This document shows, piece by piece, positions 16,992 to 26,365 of a stretch of DNA of 64,000 nt (positions are counted from its first letter, which is position 1; each line of letters begins with the position of its first letter). Below the pieces are notes generated by a model. That model had not been told where the DNA came from. It saw only the letters and a program-made list of their open reading frames with translations, and searched no databases. The position numbers and the translations under genes were made by a program. Origin of the DNA: Erythrobacter neustonensis (GTDB lineage: Bacteria; Pseudomonadota; Alphaproteobacteria; Sphingomonadales; Sphingomonadaceae); NCBI RefSeq assembly GCF_001663175.1, contig NZ_CP016033.1:2666001-2730000 (forward strand), read 5' to 3'.

Positions 16992-17459
16992 TCAATTCAG
17001 CTTGTCGGGAGGAGCTACCGGGAACAAGAGGGGGGCAACGGGGACGCCTTCCTCGATCAGCGCCTTGGCTTCGGCAAGGCTCGCCTGCCCATGGATCGGT
17101 GCCTCGTCCCGCTCGCCGTAATGCATCTTGCGGGTTTCGGCGACGAACTTGTCCCCCACCCAAGTCGACTGTTTCAGTGCCTCGGCCTGCATCTTGGCGA
17201 GTGCGGCGAACGCCTTTTGGAATTCGGGCGGCATCGGGGTGTTGGCCATCGGCTGCGCGAGCCTGTCCGGCACGCTCAAACCGCGCGCGTTTGCTTTCGC
17301 AGGAACGGCAGGGGCCATCGGCGCTTTGGCAATCTGCGCGCAGCCGCATGCGGGACAGGTCAGCAGCCCTTGGGCACGCTGGTCCTCGAAATCGGCGGAC
17401 GAACCGAACCACCCTTCGAACCGGTGATGATGCGAGCAGGCTAGGTCAAAGACGATCAT
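16992..17459 (-). CDS. DUF1178 family zinc-ribbon-like protein
   Basis: 155 residues. The N-terminus has MIVFDLACSHHHRFEGWFGS and then LTCPACGC (about 34-41), the Cys pattern of DUF1178, probably a small metal-binding unit. The C-terminal half ends in EAKALIEEGVPVAPLLFP, also conserved in the family. The function is unknown. It lies 6 bp downstream of the nitrilase-family gene in a grxC-nitrilase-DUF1178 operon, an arrangement common in alphaproteobacteria. Confidence 0.88.
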   Translation of the reverse strand: MIVFDLACSHHHRFEGWFGSSADFEDQRAQGLLTCPACGCAQIAKAPMAPAVPAKANARGLSVPDRLAQPMANTPMPPEFQKAFAALAKMQAEALKQSTWVGDKFVAETRKMHYGERDEAPIHGQASLAEAKALIEEGVPVAPLLFPVAPPDKLN

Positions 17460-17465
17460 GGTCGT

Positions 17466-18296
17466 TCACGAATTGGCGATCGCGCGGCGGTTGGCAAGCG
17501 CCGGAACCTGTTTGCGCGTCTTTTCGATCAGGCCAAGGTCGATTTCGCAAAATCCCAGTCCCGCATCGGTTCCGCCCATGTCGAGCAGCACCTCGCCCCA
17601 TGGGTCGACCACCAGGCTGTGACCGAAGGTTTCCCGCCCGTCCTCGTGATGGCCGACCTGCGCCGCAGCGATCACGAAAGCCTGCGCCTCGATCGCGCGC
17701 GCGCGCAGCAGGACATGCCAATGCGCAGCGCCCGTGGGGCGCGTGAATGCCGCGGGCACCGCGATGGCATCGCAGCATCGGTTTCCGAGTTCTGCGAAAA
17801 GCGCAGGGAAGCGGATATCGTAGCACACCGTCAACCCAAGCCGGCCGACAGGCGTATCATCGACCGTCACCACCGCCCGCCCGGCCCGGTAGGCATTGCT
17901 TTCGCGCCAGCTTTCCCCGTCCGCCAGATCGACATCGAACATATGGATCTTGTCGTATGTGACAGGCACCTCTGCCGGCGGGGCAAAGACCATCGCGCGG
18001 TTCGCATTTCTGGCATCGGGCGCGTCATCGCCTGCCACCGCCATCGATCCCAGCGCCAAGGTGACGCCCGTTTCGCGGGCGAGCGCGGCAAACCGCGGCA
18101 CGAAGGGCGAGCGCGACTGCGAAACTATATGGGGCGCTGCGCGCGCGCGGTCGCGATCGAGCAGCAGCGACATTTCGGGCGTAAACAGCATTGCCGCGCC
18201 CTCACCCGCCGCAGCGCGCATGGCATCGGCAATCGCTGCGAAATTCGCTTCGGGGTCGATCCCCGATGTCATCTGCAAAAGCGCGATTTTCGGCAC
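17466..18296 (-). CDS. Carbon-nitrogen hydrolase (nitrilase superfamily)
   Basis: 276 residues. The catalytic triad is visible: Glu41 in FTPEMSLL, Lys116 in TYDKIHMFD and Cys158 in TVCYDIRFP. The combination is typical of the Nit1/Nit2 amidase branch, some of which repair deaminated glutathione; the glutaredoxin gene directly upstream fits that idea, but the substrate is inference. It lies between grxC (14-bp gap) and the DUF1178 gene (6-bp gap). Confidence 0.92.
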   Translation of the reverse strand: MPKIALLQMTSGIDPEANFAAIADAMRAAAGEGAAMLFTPEMSLLLDRDRARAAPHIVSQSRSPFVPRFAALARETGVTLALGSMAVAGDDAPDARNANRAMVFAPPAEVPVTYDKIHMFDVDLADGESWRESNAYRAGRAVVTVDDTPVGRLGLTVCYDIRFPALFAELGNRCCDAIAVPAAFTRPTGAAHWHVLLRARAIEAQAFVIAAAQVGHHEDGRETFGHSLVVDPWGEVLLDMGGTDAGLGFCEIDLGLIEKTRKQVPALANRRAIANS

Positions 18297-18310
18297 TGAC
18301 TTTTAAGGCC

Positions 18311-18574
18311 CTATCCGGCGAGCAACGCGTCGAGCTTGCCAGCGCGTTCGAGCGCGGCAAGATCGTCGCTCCCGCCGACATGCGTATCCCCGATGAAGAT
18401 TTGCGGTACCGTCATCGCATTGGGCGCACGGGCGAGCATTTCGTCCCGCTTTGCGCCGCCCATGGTGATGTCGTGCTCGGTGAAAGTCGCGCCCTTTTCG
18501 CTCAGCAACCGCTTGGCGCGCACGCAATAAGGGCAGGCAAACTTGGTATAGATATCGATCTGCGGGGCGGCCAT
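18311..18574 (-). CDS. grxC: Glutaredoxin 3
   Basis: 87 residues with the dithiol active site CPYC (Cys14, Cys17) and the glutathione-binding TVPQIFIG and GGSDDLAAL segments. It reduces protein disulfides and mixed disulfides with glutathione. I chose ATG 18574 because AGAGGA lies 6 bases upstream; the frame extends further but without an RBS. First gene of the operon with the nitrilase-family and DUF1178 genes, divergent from hsp20. Confidence 0.94.
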   Translation of the reverse strand: MAAPQIDIYTKFACPYCVRAKRLLSEKGATFTEHDITMGGAKRDEMLARAPNAMTVPQIFIGDTHVGGSDDLAALERAGKLDALLAG

Positions 18575-18724
18575 GGGCATTCCTCTTGAAAGCGGCGGTG
18601 CAAAAACCAGATAGGGGGTGTCGCCGCGTTTCGCCAGTCTCGGGAAGCGCAATGGCGGCAAGGCGGGCGCTGCATCCGGCAGGCCCGCGTCAGACAAAAT
18701 CGCTCGAAAAAAGAGGATTTGCAC

Positions 18725-19204
18725 ATGTCACGTTTCGATTTTTCCCCCTATCGGCGTTCCACTGTCGGCTTCGACCGCGTTTTCGATCTGCTTGAAAACC
18801 AGGCGCGCCTGAACGCCGGAGACAATTATCCCCCGTTCAATATTTCGCGCCGCGGCGAGGACAACTACCGCATCACGCTCGCCGTCGCCGGCTTCCGGCC
18901 GGGCGATATCGACATCACCGCCCAGCAGAACCTGCTGGTCGTGCAAGGCAAGAAGCGTGACGAGGTCGAGGACGGCTCGGAGCTGATCCATGTCGGCATC
19001 GCCAACCGCGGTTTCGAACGCCGGTTCGAACTGGCCGATTTCGTCCGGGTCGAATGCGCCGATCTGGCCGACGGGCTGCTGATCGTCGATCTCGTGCGCG
19101 AGGTTCCCGATGCGATGAAGCCGCGCAAGATCTCGATCGGTGGCACCGCGACACTCACTGCGGTTCCCACGGGTGACATCGACGAAGCCGCCAGCGCCGC
19201 CTGA
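18725..19204 (+). CDS. Small heat-shock protein, Hsp20/IbpA family
   Basis: 159 residues. The alpha-crystallin domain spans about residues 35-130 (FNISRRGEDNYRITLAVAGF at its start, GFERRFELADFVRVE in the middle). It acts as an ATP-independent holdase for unfolding proteins. AAGAGGA at 18711-18717 lies 7 bases before ATG 18725. No clear sigma-32 promoter was found in the 150-bp gap. A hairpin follows at 19232. Confidence 0.93.
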   Translation: MSRFDFSPYRRSTVGFDRVFDLLENQARLNAGDNYPPFNISRRGEDNYRITLAVAGFRPGDIDITAQQNLLVVQGKKRDEVEDGSELIHVGIANRGFERRFELADFVRVECADLADGLLIVDLVREVPDAMKPRKISIGGTATLTAVPTGDIDEAASAA

Positions 19205-19575
19205 TAAGCATCGTTATATCGGTTAAATGAAGGGGGCGGGTCTTGCGACCCGCCCCCAGCGACTTTCGTCGCCCTGCATGGTCCTATCCGTCCGGGTCGC
19301 AGAAGACGGACAAAACCAGGCAAGCTCGTATCAAAGGACAAGATCGCGCCGCAGCGTCAGGCTTGTCGCATGTCCATGAAGGCATTGCGACAGAACCTAA
19401 GGACCCGGTCCCTAGAAAAGCATGAAGTCGAGCCCACGGTCTAATGCGGAATTGCAAGAAGACGCAAGGCTAAATCGCTTTGTTCGCAACAAATCGTCGC
19501 CTTGTCACAAGATTGCGAAAGCGGGCCCCGTAGCTGGGTAGTCACGCCTGCACCATGCGCTCGAAAGCGAGCGCA
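19205..19575. other. 371-bp gap between hsp20 and pyrG
   Basis: Two convergent transcription units end here, each with its own hairpin (19232-19257 and 19555-19576). No protein-coding frame with an RBS and family resemblance was seen in the roughly 300 bases between. One short palindrome GGACC-c-GGTCC lies near 19401. It is somewhat less GC-rich than its flanks. A small RNA is possible but unsupported. Confidence 0.5.
19232..19257 (+). terminator. Hairpin downstream of hsp20
   Basis: A perfect 11-bp inverted repeat: GGGGGCGGGTC (19232-19242), TTGC loop, GACCCGCCCCC (19247-19257), 28 bases after the hsp20 stop. A very stable stem with a tetraloop but no T-tract. Confidence 0.6.
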
Positions 19576-19576
19576 T
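19555..19576 (-). terminator. Hairpin directly after pyrG
   Basis: A perfect 9-bp inverted repeat ATGCGCTCG (19555-19563), AAAG loop, CGAGCGCAT (19568-19576). It overlaps the first base of the pyrG stop codon on the minus strand. No T-tract follows. Confidence 0.6.
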
Positions 19577-21213
19577 CACACCAGACGTGACTGTTCCAGC
19601 GCAGCGGCGATGAAGCCGGCGAACAGCGGATGCGGGTCGAAGGGCCGCGACTTCAATTCGGGGTGGAACTGAACGCCGACGAACCACGGGTGATCCGGCC
19701 GCTCGACGATTTCGGGAAGCAACCCATCAGGGCTCATCCCCGCAAAGATCAGCCCCTGCTTTTCGAGCGGTTCGATGAATGCGCCGTTGACCTCGTAGCG
19801 GTGACGGTGGCGCTCCGAAATCGTCTCTGCCCCGCCATAAATGCGCGAGGCGTGACTGTTCGGGCTGAGCTTGGCGGGATAGGCGCCAAGCCGCATCGTC
19901 CCGCCCAGGTCCCCGCCTTCGGCGCGGCTTTGCAGGCCTTCCTCGGTCATCCATTCGGTGATGATCCCGACCACCGGCGTATCGGTGGGGCCGAATTCGG
20001 TCGACGACGCATTGGCAAATCCGGCCGCGCGCGCGCCTTCGATGCAGGCCATCTGCATGCCGAGGCAAATGCCGAAGAACGGCACGTTGCGCGTGCGTGC
20101 GAAGGTCACTGCGGAAATCTTGCCTTCGCTCCCGCGCTCGCCAAAGCCGCCGGGCACCAGAATGCCGTGCATCGGTTCCAGCGCGGCGATGATGGCGGCA
20201 TCATCGTCGCCTTCGAAGATCTCGGCGTCGATCCACTTGATGTTGACCTTGACCCGGTTGGCAAGGCCGCCGTGAACAAGCGCTTCGTTCAGGCTCTTGT
20301 AGGCATCGGGCAGGCCGACATACTTGCCCACCACCGCGATCGTGACTTCGCCTTCGGGGTTCGAATAGCGGTCGGTGACATCGTTCCAGGCCGACAGATC
20401 GGGCTCGGGCGCACCGGTGATCCCGAAGGCGCGCAGCACTTCGCGGTCGAGCCCCTCGGCATGATACTGGTGCGGCACCGAATAGATCGACGGCGCATCG
20501 AGCGCAGGGATCACCGCTTCGGCGCGCACATTGCAGAACTGCGCAATCTTGCGGCGATCGCTTTCGGGGATCGGATGTTCGGCGCGGCACAACAGGATAT
20601 CGGGCTTGATCCCCAGCGCGGCCAGTTCGCGCACCGAATGCTGCGTCGGCTTGGTCTTCAATTCGCCCGCGGCCTTGATGTAGGGCACCAGCGTGACGTG
20701 GACGCTGACGGTCTGGAACGGTTCAAGCTCGTTCCGGAGCTGGCGGATCGCTTCCATGAAAGGCAGCGATTCGATGTCGCCCACCGTGCCGCCGATTTCG
20801 CACAGGATGAAATCATTGTCGCCCTGATCGGCAAGCGCGAAGGCCTTGATCGCGTCGGTCACGTGCGGGATCACCTGCACCGTTGCGCCCAGGTAATCGC
20901 CGCGGCGTTCCTTGGCGATGATGTCGCGATAGACGCGGCCCGAGGTGATGTTGTCGGTCTGCAAAGCAGACACGCCGGTGAAGCGTTCGTAGTGCCCAAG
21001 ATCGAGATCGGTCTCGGCCCCGTCGTCGGTCACATAGACCTCGCCGTGCTGATACGGGCTCATCGTGCCCGGATCGACGTTGAGATAGGGGTCGAACTTG
21101 CGAATGCGCACCTTGTAACCGCGCGCCTGAAGCAGCGCGGCAAGCGATGCCGCCATGAGACCTTTGCCGAGCGAGGAGACCACGCCGCCGGTGATGAAAA
21201 TGAACCGCGCCAT
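19576..21213 (-). CDS. pyrG: CTP synthase
   Basis: 545 residues, normal length. Converts UTP to CTP using ATP and glutamine. The N-terminal synthase domain opens with the P-loop-like [11 protein letters not shown] (about 9-19) and has the conserved [20 protein letters not shown] segment. The C-terminal glutamine amidotransferase domain has the nucleophile in [10 protein letters not shown] and the His/Glu pair in [12 protein letters not shown]. It lies downstream of tpiA and secG on the same strand and ends in a hairpin. Confidence 0.98.
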   Translation of the reverse strand: MARFIFITGGVVSSLGKGLMAASLAALLQARGYKVRIRKFDPYLNVDPGTMSPYQHGEVYVTDDGAETDLDLGHYERFTGVSALQTDNITSGRVYRDIIAKERRGDYLGATVQVIPHVTDAIKAFALADQGDNDFILCEIGGTVGDIESLPFMEAIRQLRNELEPFQTVSVHVTLVPYIKAAGELKTKPTQHSVRELAALGIKPDILLCRAEHPIPESDRRKIAQFCNVRAEAVIPALDAPSIYSVPHQYHAEGLDREVLRAFGITGAPEPDLSAWNDVTDRYSNPEGEVTIAVVGKYVGLPDAYKSLNEALVHGGLANRVKVNIKWIDAEIFEGDDDAAIIAALEPMHGILVPGGFGERGSEGKISAVTFARTRNVPFFGICLGMQMACIEGARAAGFANASSTEFGPTDTPVVGIITEWMTEEGLQSRAEGGDLGGTMRLGAYPAKLSPNSHASRIYGGAETISERHRHRYEVNGAFIEPLEKQGLIFAGMSPDGLLPEIVERPDHPWFVGVQFHPELKSRPFDPHPLFAGFIAAALEQSRLV

Positions 21214-21311
21214 GGGAATCGGGCCTTAAGCAACAGGAGGGATTCGGGGCAAGCGAAAGCTTGTCCGTAACGTGCGCCATCCACAGCGCCGTCGGGGCGA
21301 AAATGATGATG

Positions 21312-21340
21312 GGGCGGTGTCAGCCGGGCTGACCGCCCCC
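21312..21340 (-). terminator. Terminator downstream of secG
   Basis: GGGGCGG-tg-TCAGC (21312-21325), a three-base loop, then GCTGA-CCGCCCC (21329-21340): a long GC-rich stem with one small bulge. It starts 8 bases past the secG stop on the minus strand and is followed there by CATCATCATTTT. Confidence 0.6.
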
Positions 21341-21347
21341 GGCATTA

Positions 21348-21725
21348 CTACTCTGCGGGCTGCACCGGGGCAGGCTGAGCAGGAGCCGTGACCGGCGCGC
21401 TTTGCGCGGGCGCAGGCACCGGATCGGCCAGCAGATCGGGCTTGGGCGCGGCCGGCGCGCCGCGTTCGAGCGTGGTCGACACATCGCCGACCTGGCCCTG
21501 CCGCGCAGCCATTGCCGCCAGCAGGATCGACAGCGTGACAAAGGCCACCGCAAGCCACTTGGTCGTGCGGGTCAGAAAATCCGCCGCCCCGCGCGCACCG
21601 AAAGCGCCCCCCGGGCTCGACCCGATCCCCAACCCGCCGCCTTCCGAACGCTGCATCAGCACGACGGCGACGAGCGCAGCGGCCACGAGGGCCTGGATCA
21701 CGGTGAAGAAGATGAACAGGGACAT
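21348..21725 (-). CDS. secG: Preprotein translocase subunit SecG
   Basis: 125 residues. The SecG pattern is clear: TM1 (about 3-20), then the conserved loop LMQRSEGGGLGIG, SPGGAFGARGAADFLTRTT, and TM2 (about 55-75). An Ala/Pro-rich tail follows. SecG joins SecY and SecE in the inner-membrane translocon. ATG 21725 directly precedes TM1; the longer frame is unlikely. The order tpiA-secG-pyrG is common in alphaproteobacteria. Confidence 0.95.
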   Translation of the reverse strand: MSLFIFFTVIQALVAAALVAVVLMQRSEGGGLGIGSSPGGAFGARGAADFLTRTTKWLAVAFVTLSILLAAMAARQGQVGDVSTTLERGAPAAPKPDLLADPVPAPAQSAPVTAPAQPAPVQPAE

Positions 21726-21857
21726 GCGAAAAAACTCGTGGCCATGGGCGATCGGCTCGCCCGGTTGCAATCAATCGGCGCCATGTAGGCGCGCGCGCCA
21801 ATTTGGACAAGCCCGCGCCTGACCCCCGCCGGCATCGTGCCATGCGGGCGCTACGCG

Positions 21858-22631
21858 TCAGGCTTCGAACGGCTCGCTCGCGGCGAGCGCGATGCCCATG
21901 AAGCTGTCGGCGGTCAGGCTTGCCCCGCCCACCAACGCGCCGCCGACATCGGGAACGGCAAAGATTGCCGCCGCATTGTCGGGCTTGACCGAACCGCCAT
22001 AGATGATGCGCACTTCGGCGCCCTGCTCTTCGCCGAACAGTTCGATCAGCAGCGCGCGGATCGCCGCATGCATCTCGCCGATATCGTCGGTGGTGGCGAC
22101 ATTGCCCGTGCCGATCGCCCAGATCGGCTCATATGCAACCGTAAGCCGCTCGGCGATGTCGGCGGGCATGGTCTCTGCCGGCGGCAATGATGCGGCCAGC
22201 TGCTGTTTGACGAAAGCGACGGCATCGCCCGATTCGCGCAGTTGCGCGGTTTCGCCGCAGCACATGATGATCCGCAGACCCGCTGCCAGCGCGCTTTCGG
22301 CCTTGGCGCGAACCAGCGCATCGCTTTCATTGTGGTTCTGGCGGCGTTCGGAATGTCCGAGGATCACGAACTTGGCGCCAGCATCGGCGATCATCGCAGC
22401 CGAAACGTCACCGGTGTGCGCGCCGCCGTCGACTTCGTGGCAATCCTGCGCACCGACCGCAATCTGCTCGGCTTCGCGGTGGATGGCGTGAATCAATGTG
22501 TAAGGCGGCGCGATCGCCACCTCCACCTTCATATGGCGCTGGGCTGCACGATCGATCGCGCGCGCTTCGGAGAGCATCGCGCGAGTGCCGTGCATCTTCC
22601 AGTTTCCGACGATGTAGGGCCGGCGGGTCAT
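21858..22631 (-). CDS. tpiA: Triosephosphate isomerase
   Basis: 257 residues. Interconverts dihydroxyacetone phosphate and glyceraldehyde 3-phosphate. Catalytic residues are visible: Lys12 in GNWKMHG, His93 in LGHSERR and Glu168 in VAYEPIWAIGTG; the phosphate loop is YGGSVKPDN. ATG 22631 gives the normal TIM start; a longer frame to 22742 has no family match. Divergent from ppiD, upstream of secG. Confidence 0.97.
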   Translation of the reverse strand: MTRRPYIVGNWKMHGTRAMLSEARAIDRAAQRHMKVEVAIAPPYTLIHAIHREAEQIAVGAQDCHEVDGGAHTGDVSAAMIADAGAKFVILGHSERRQNHNESDALVRAKAESALAAGLRIIMCCGETAQLRESGDAVAFVKQQLAASLPPAETMPADIAERLTVAYEPIWAIGTGNVATTDDIGEMHAAIRALLIELFGEEQGAEVRIIYGGSVKPDNAAAIFAVPDVGGALVGGASLTADSFMGIALAASEPFEA

Positions 22632-22881
22632 GACGAGTTTCTGCACTTCCTGCAATTGGAGAGGGGTAAGGCACGGGGCGCCCTGATTCTGTGTTTTGCT
22701 GTAGGGCCCCGGAGCGGCGTCCGCTAGCCGAGGTCGCCGCAACAGTCAAAACGCGTCCGAACCTGTTGCCGCGCGGTCGCATGCTCTCTAAAGCGCGCGA
22801 TGCGTTGCAGCCTCTTGCGGCGCGTTGCCCGAGACATGCCGGCGCCCGTGCCGGCCAGACCCGGATGGGATCCGTTACGTC

Positions 22882-24816
22882 ATGATTTCCTTCTTCCGCC
22901 GCTTTTTTGCCTCGAAGATCGGCTTGCCGCTGGCGCTGGCGTTCCTGGCGCTGATCGCGCTGGCCTTTGCCGCCGGCGACCTATCGGGAACGCAGTTTTC
23001 CGGCGTTTCGGGAACCGACCGGCTGGCTGTCGTGGGCGATCAGAAGATCCCGCTGACCGAAGTTGCGGTATCGGCGAACAACGCACTGGAACAGGTGCGC
23101 GAGCAGAACCCGACGCTGACCATGCCCGAATTCGTGGCGCAGGGCGGGCTCGATGCGGTGATCAGCCAGCTTATCGACCGCTATACCGTGGGCGAATATG
23201 CGCGCACTTATGGCCTGCGCGCGGGCGACAACCTCGTGAACAGCGAAATCCTCAAGATCCCCGCATTTCAGGGGCTGACCGGCGCGTTCGACGAGAAGGC
23301 CTACACCGCCGCACTGCAATCGCGCGGGCTGACCGATGCGACGCTGCGCCGCGATCTCGAAGATGGTCTGCTCGAACAGCAATTGCTGCGGACGGCAGTC
23401 GCCGTGCCGCAGCTGCCCGAAAAGATCGCGCGCCAATATGCCGCGCTGGTGCTGGAAAAGCGCAAGGGCGAAATCGCGCTGATCCCCAGCACCGCCTTCG
23501 CACCGGCGGGCAACCCCAGCGAATCGCAGCTGGCCGCATGGTATGCCGACAACCGCACGCAGTTCGTCCGTCCCGAACGGCGCACCTTGCGCTTTGCGGT
23601 GTTCGGCACCGATGCGCTCAAGATCAACACCGTCCCCACCGCGGCCGAAATCGCTGCGCGCTACAAGCAGAATGCCGCGCAATATGCAGCTTCCGAAAAG
23701 CGCGCCGTGACCAGCTTCGTCGTCCCCACCGAAGACGCGGCAAAATCGCTTGCCGCGCGGATTCGCGGCGGCACCAGCCTTGAAGCCGCCGCGCGCGAGG
23801 CGGGCTTTACCGCATCGCGCATCGAAGCACGCGACCGCGAGAGCCTTGCCAGCGCGACCAGCTTTGCCTTTGCCCAGAACGTCTTCAAGGCCGCGCAGGG
23901 CGGCGTCGTCGATCCGGCGCAGGGCACACTGGGCTGGTATGTCGCGCGCGTCGATCAGATCGAGCGCACGCCGGCACGTACGCTGGCACAGGCCACGGGC
24001 GAAATCACCGAGGCGCTGGCCAAGGAAAAGCGCACCGCCGCGATTTCCGAGAGCGTCGCCGAAATCGAGAGCGAGATCGACAGCGGCACCGCGCTGGCCG
24101 ATGTCGCCAAGGCCTATGGCCTGACGCTGGAGACCACCCCCGCCCTGCTCGCCAACGGTCAGGCGTTCGGCCAGCCCAACGTGCAGATCGTCCCGCAGCT
24201 TGCTCCCGTGCTCACCACCGCGTTCCAGATGGAAGAAAGCGCGCCGCAGCTTGCCGAGGTCACGCCGGGCGAACAGTTCGTGGTGTTCGAAGTCGCACGG
24301 GTCGAGGAAGCCGCAGCAGCCCCGCTTGCGCAGGTGCGCGATGCGGCGATCGCTGGATGGAAGCGCGCGCAGGGTGCGGTGCTGGCCAAGCAGGCCGCCG
24401 ACCGGATCCTCGCCAAGGTGCGCAGCGGCACACCGCTGGCCGCCGCGCTGGCGGCTGAAAACAAGCCTGGCATCCAGCGCGAGGTGATCGATCTGGAACG
24501 CCGCCAGCTGCTCGCACGATCGCAGGGCCGCATTGCGCCCCCGCTGGTGCTGATGTTCAGCATGGCGCAGGGCACCACCAAGACGCTCGAAGCGCCGCGC
24601 GATGCGGGCTGGTTCGTGGTCGATCTCGACACCATCACCACGCTGCCGCTCAGCAACGAGCCGCAACTGGTGAGCCAGACCCGCCAGCAACTCGCGCAGA
24701 CCCTGCCGCAGGAATACCGCGCGCAGGCGACCGCCGCGATGCGCAAGGAACTGGGCGTGACCCGCAACGATGCGGGCATCGCGACCGTGCGCAAGCAGCT
24801 GTCGGGCGAGCAGTAA
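22882..24816 (+). CDS. ppiD: PpiD/SurA-like periplasmic peptidyl-prolyl isomerase
   Basis: 644 residues. A single N-terminal TM anchor (about 12-32) is followed by a SurA-N-like chaperone region (about 40-180) and a parvulin/rotamase-like region (about 250-370), then further helical domain. PpiD proteins help fold exported proteins as they leave SecYEG. ATG 22882 follows a weak GGGA site. It starts the plus-strand run into the trp genes, with trpE 22 bp downstream, a grouping usual in alphaproteobacteria. Confidence 0.9.
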   Translation: MISFFRRFFASKIGLPLALAFLALIALAFAAGDLSGTQFSGVSGTDRLAVVGDQKIPLTEVAVSANNALEQVREQNPTLTMPEFVAQGGLDAVISQLIDRYTVGEYARTYGLRAGDNLVNSEILKIPAFQGLTGAFDEKAYTAALQSRGLTDATLRRDLEDGLLEQQLLRTAVAVPQLPEKIARQYAALVLEKRKGEIALIPSTAFAPAGNPSESQLAAWYADNRTQFVRPERRTLRFAVFGTDALKINTVPTAAEIAARYKQNAAQYAASEKRAVTSFVVPTEDAAKSLAARIRGGTSLEAAAREAGFTASRIEARDRESLASATSFAFAQNVFKAAQGGVVDPAQGTLGWYVARVDQIERTPARTLAQATGEITEALAKEKRTAAISESVAEIESEIDSGTALADVAKAYGLTLETTPALLANGQAFGQPNVQIVPQLAPVLTTAFQMEESAPQLAEVTPGEQFVVFEVARVEEAAAAPLAQVRDAAIAGWKRAQGAVLAKQAADRILAKVRSGTPLAAALAAENKPGIQREVIDLERRQLLARSQGRIAPPLVLMFSMAQGTTKTLEAPRDAGWFVVDLDTITTLPLSNEPQLVSQTRQQLAQTLPQEYRAQATAAMRKELGVTRNDAGIATVRKQLSGEQ

Positions 24817-24838
24817 GCGGACGAGGGCTGACCGGGTC

Positions 24839-26365
24839 GTGACCATCGCTGACGCAGGACTGCCGGAAAACGCCGCTGCCGCCGCCGCGCTGCTTGCCGC
24901 GGGCAAGCCTGCGCTGGTGTGGCGGCGGATCATTGCCGACAGCGATACGCCGGTGGGCGCGGCGCGGCGCCTGATCGTGCCGGGCCGCGGCGATTTCCTG
25001 CTCGAAAGCGTCGAAGGCGGCGAAGTGCGCGGGCGTTACAGCCTGCTCGGGCTCGATCCCGATCTGGTGTTCCGCGCGCAAGGCCCGCGCGCCGAGGTCA
25101 ATCGCAACTGGCGGCTCGACCGCGACGCGTTCACGCCGCTCGATGGTGACGCGCTCGCCGAACTGCGCGCGCTGGCCGCCGCCTGCCGGATCGACCCGAT
25201 GCCCGAAGGCCTGCCGCCGGCGCTGGCCTGCCTCGTCGGCTATTTCGGGTATGAAACGATCGGGCTGGTCGAAACGCTGCCCCGCGCTGCGCAAAGCGAC
25301 CTCGATCTGCCCGACATGCTGTTCGTGCGGCCCACGGTCATTCTGGTTTTCGACCGGTTGACCGACGCGCTGTTCGCGGTTGCCCCGATCTGGGAAGCGG
25401 CCGATCCCGAAGCCGCGGTCGCGCGCGCGGGCGAGCGGATCGATGCGACGCTCAGCGCGCTTGCCCTGCCCGCGCCCGTTCAGGCGGCAACCGCGCCGCC
25501 TGACGCACTGCCCGATCTTGCCCCGGTGATCCCGCCCGAGGATTACAAGGCGATGGCCCTGCGCGCGAAGGATTACATCGTTGCGGGCGACATCTTCCAG
25601 GTCGTGCTGGCGCAGCGATTTACCTGCCCCTTCCCGCTCCCCCCGCTTGCGCTTTATCGTGCGCTGCGGCGGGTGAACCCTTCACCGTTTCTTTATTTCC
25701 TCGACCTGCCCGGCTTCGCGCTGGTCGGCTCCTCGCCCGAAATCCTCGTGCGGGTGCGCGACGATGAAGTCACGATCCGCCCTATCGCAGGCACCCGCCC
25801 GCGCGGCGCCACGCGCGAAGCGGATGACGCGAACGAGGCCAGCCTGCTTGCCGATCCCAAGGAACGCGCCGAGCATCTGATGCTGCTCGATCTGGGGCGC
25901 AACGATGTCGGCCGGGTCGCCGCCGCAGGCACGGTGGAGGTCACCGACAGCTTCACGATCGAACGCTACAGCCACGTGATGCACATCGTCAGCAACGTCG
26001 TGGGACGGCTTGATCCGGCAAAGGATGCGCTCGACGCCTTGTTCGCAGGCTTTCCCGCAGGCACCGTCTCGGGCGCGCCCAAGATCCGCGCCTGCGAGAT
26101 CATCGCGCAGCTGGAACCCGAAACCCGCGGCGCTTACGCGGGCGGCGTCGGCTACTTCGCGCCCGATGGCAGCCTCGACAGCTGCATCGTGCTGCGAACC
26201 GCGGTGGTCAAGGACGGGGTGATGCATGTGCAGGCGGGCGCAGGCATCGTTGCCGACAGCGATCCCGATTACGAACTGGCCGAATGCCGCGCCAAATCGG
26301 GTGCGCTGATCGCAGCAGCGCGCGAAGCGGTGCGGGTCGCGGGCGAACCGGGGTATGGCCAATGA
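24839..26365 (+). CDS. trpE: Anthranilate synthase component I
   Basis: 508 residues. Converts chorismate to anthranilate, with TrpG supplying ammonia. The chorismate-binding domain has GSSPEILVRV, PIAGTRPRGATR and FPAGTVSGAPKIRACEII, all diagnostic. I chose GTG 24839, with GAGGG about 11 bases upstream, since the longer frame begins inside ppiD. No leader peptide or attenuator is visible, as the gene follows ppiD by 22 bp. Its stop overlaps the lipoprotein gene. Confidence 0.95.
   Translation: MTIADAGLPENAAAAAALLAAGKPALVWRRIIADSDTPVGAARRLIVPGRGDFLLESVEGGEVRGRYSLLGLDPDLVFRAQGPRAEVNRNWRLDRDAFTPLDGDALAELRALAAACRIDPMPEGLPPALACLVGYFGYETIGLVETLPRAAQSDLDLPDMLFVRPTVILVFDRLTDALFAVAPIWEAADPEAAVARAGERIDATLSALALPAPVQAATAPPDALPDLAPVIPPEDYKAMALRAKDYIVAGDIFQVVLAQRFTCPFPLPPLALYRALRRVNPSPFLYFLDLPGFALVGSSPEILVRVRDDEVTIRPIAGTRPRGATREADDANEASLLADPKERAEHLMLLDLGRNDVGRVAAAGTVEVTDSFTIERYSHVMHIVSNVVGRLDPAKDALDALFAGFPAGTVSGAPKIRACEIIAQLEPETRGAYAGGVGYFAPDGSLDSCIVLRTAVVKDGVMHVQAGAGIVADSDPDYELAECRAKSGALIAAAREAVRVAGEPGYGQ

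Noticed and set aside
18575..18724. A sigma-32 heat-shock promoter for hsp20 starting from CTTGAA at 18584
   Set aside because: No matching -10 (CCCCAT-type) lies at the right distance, and the CTTGAA overlaps the grxC ribosome-binding region.
24817..24838. A trp leader peptide or attenuator before trpE
   Set aside because: Only 22 bp separate ppiD from trpE; there is no room for a leader with Trp codons and paired hairpins.
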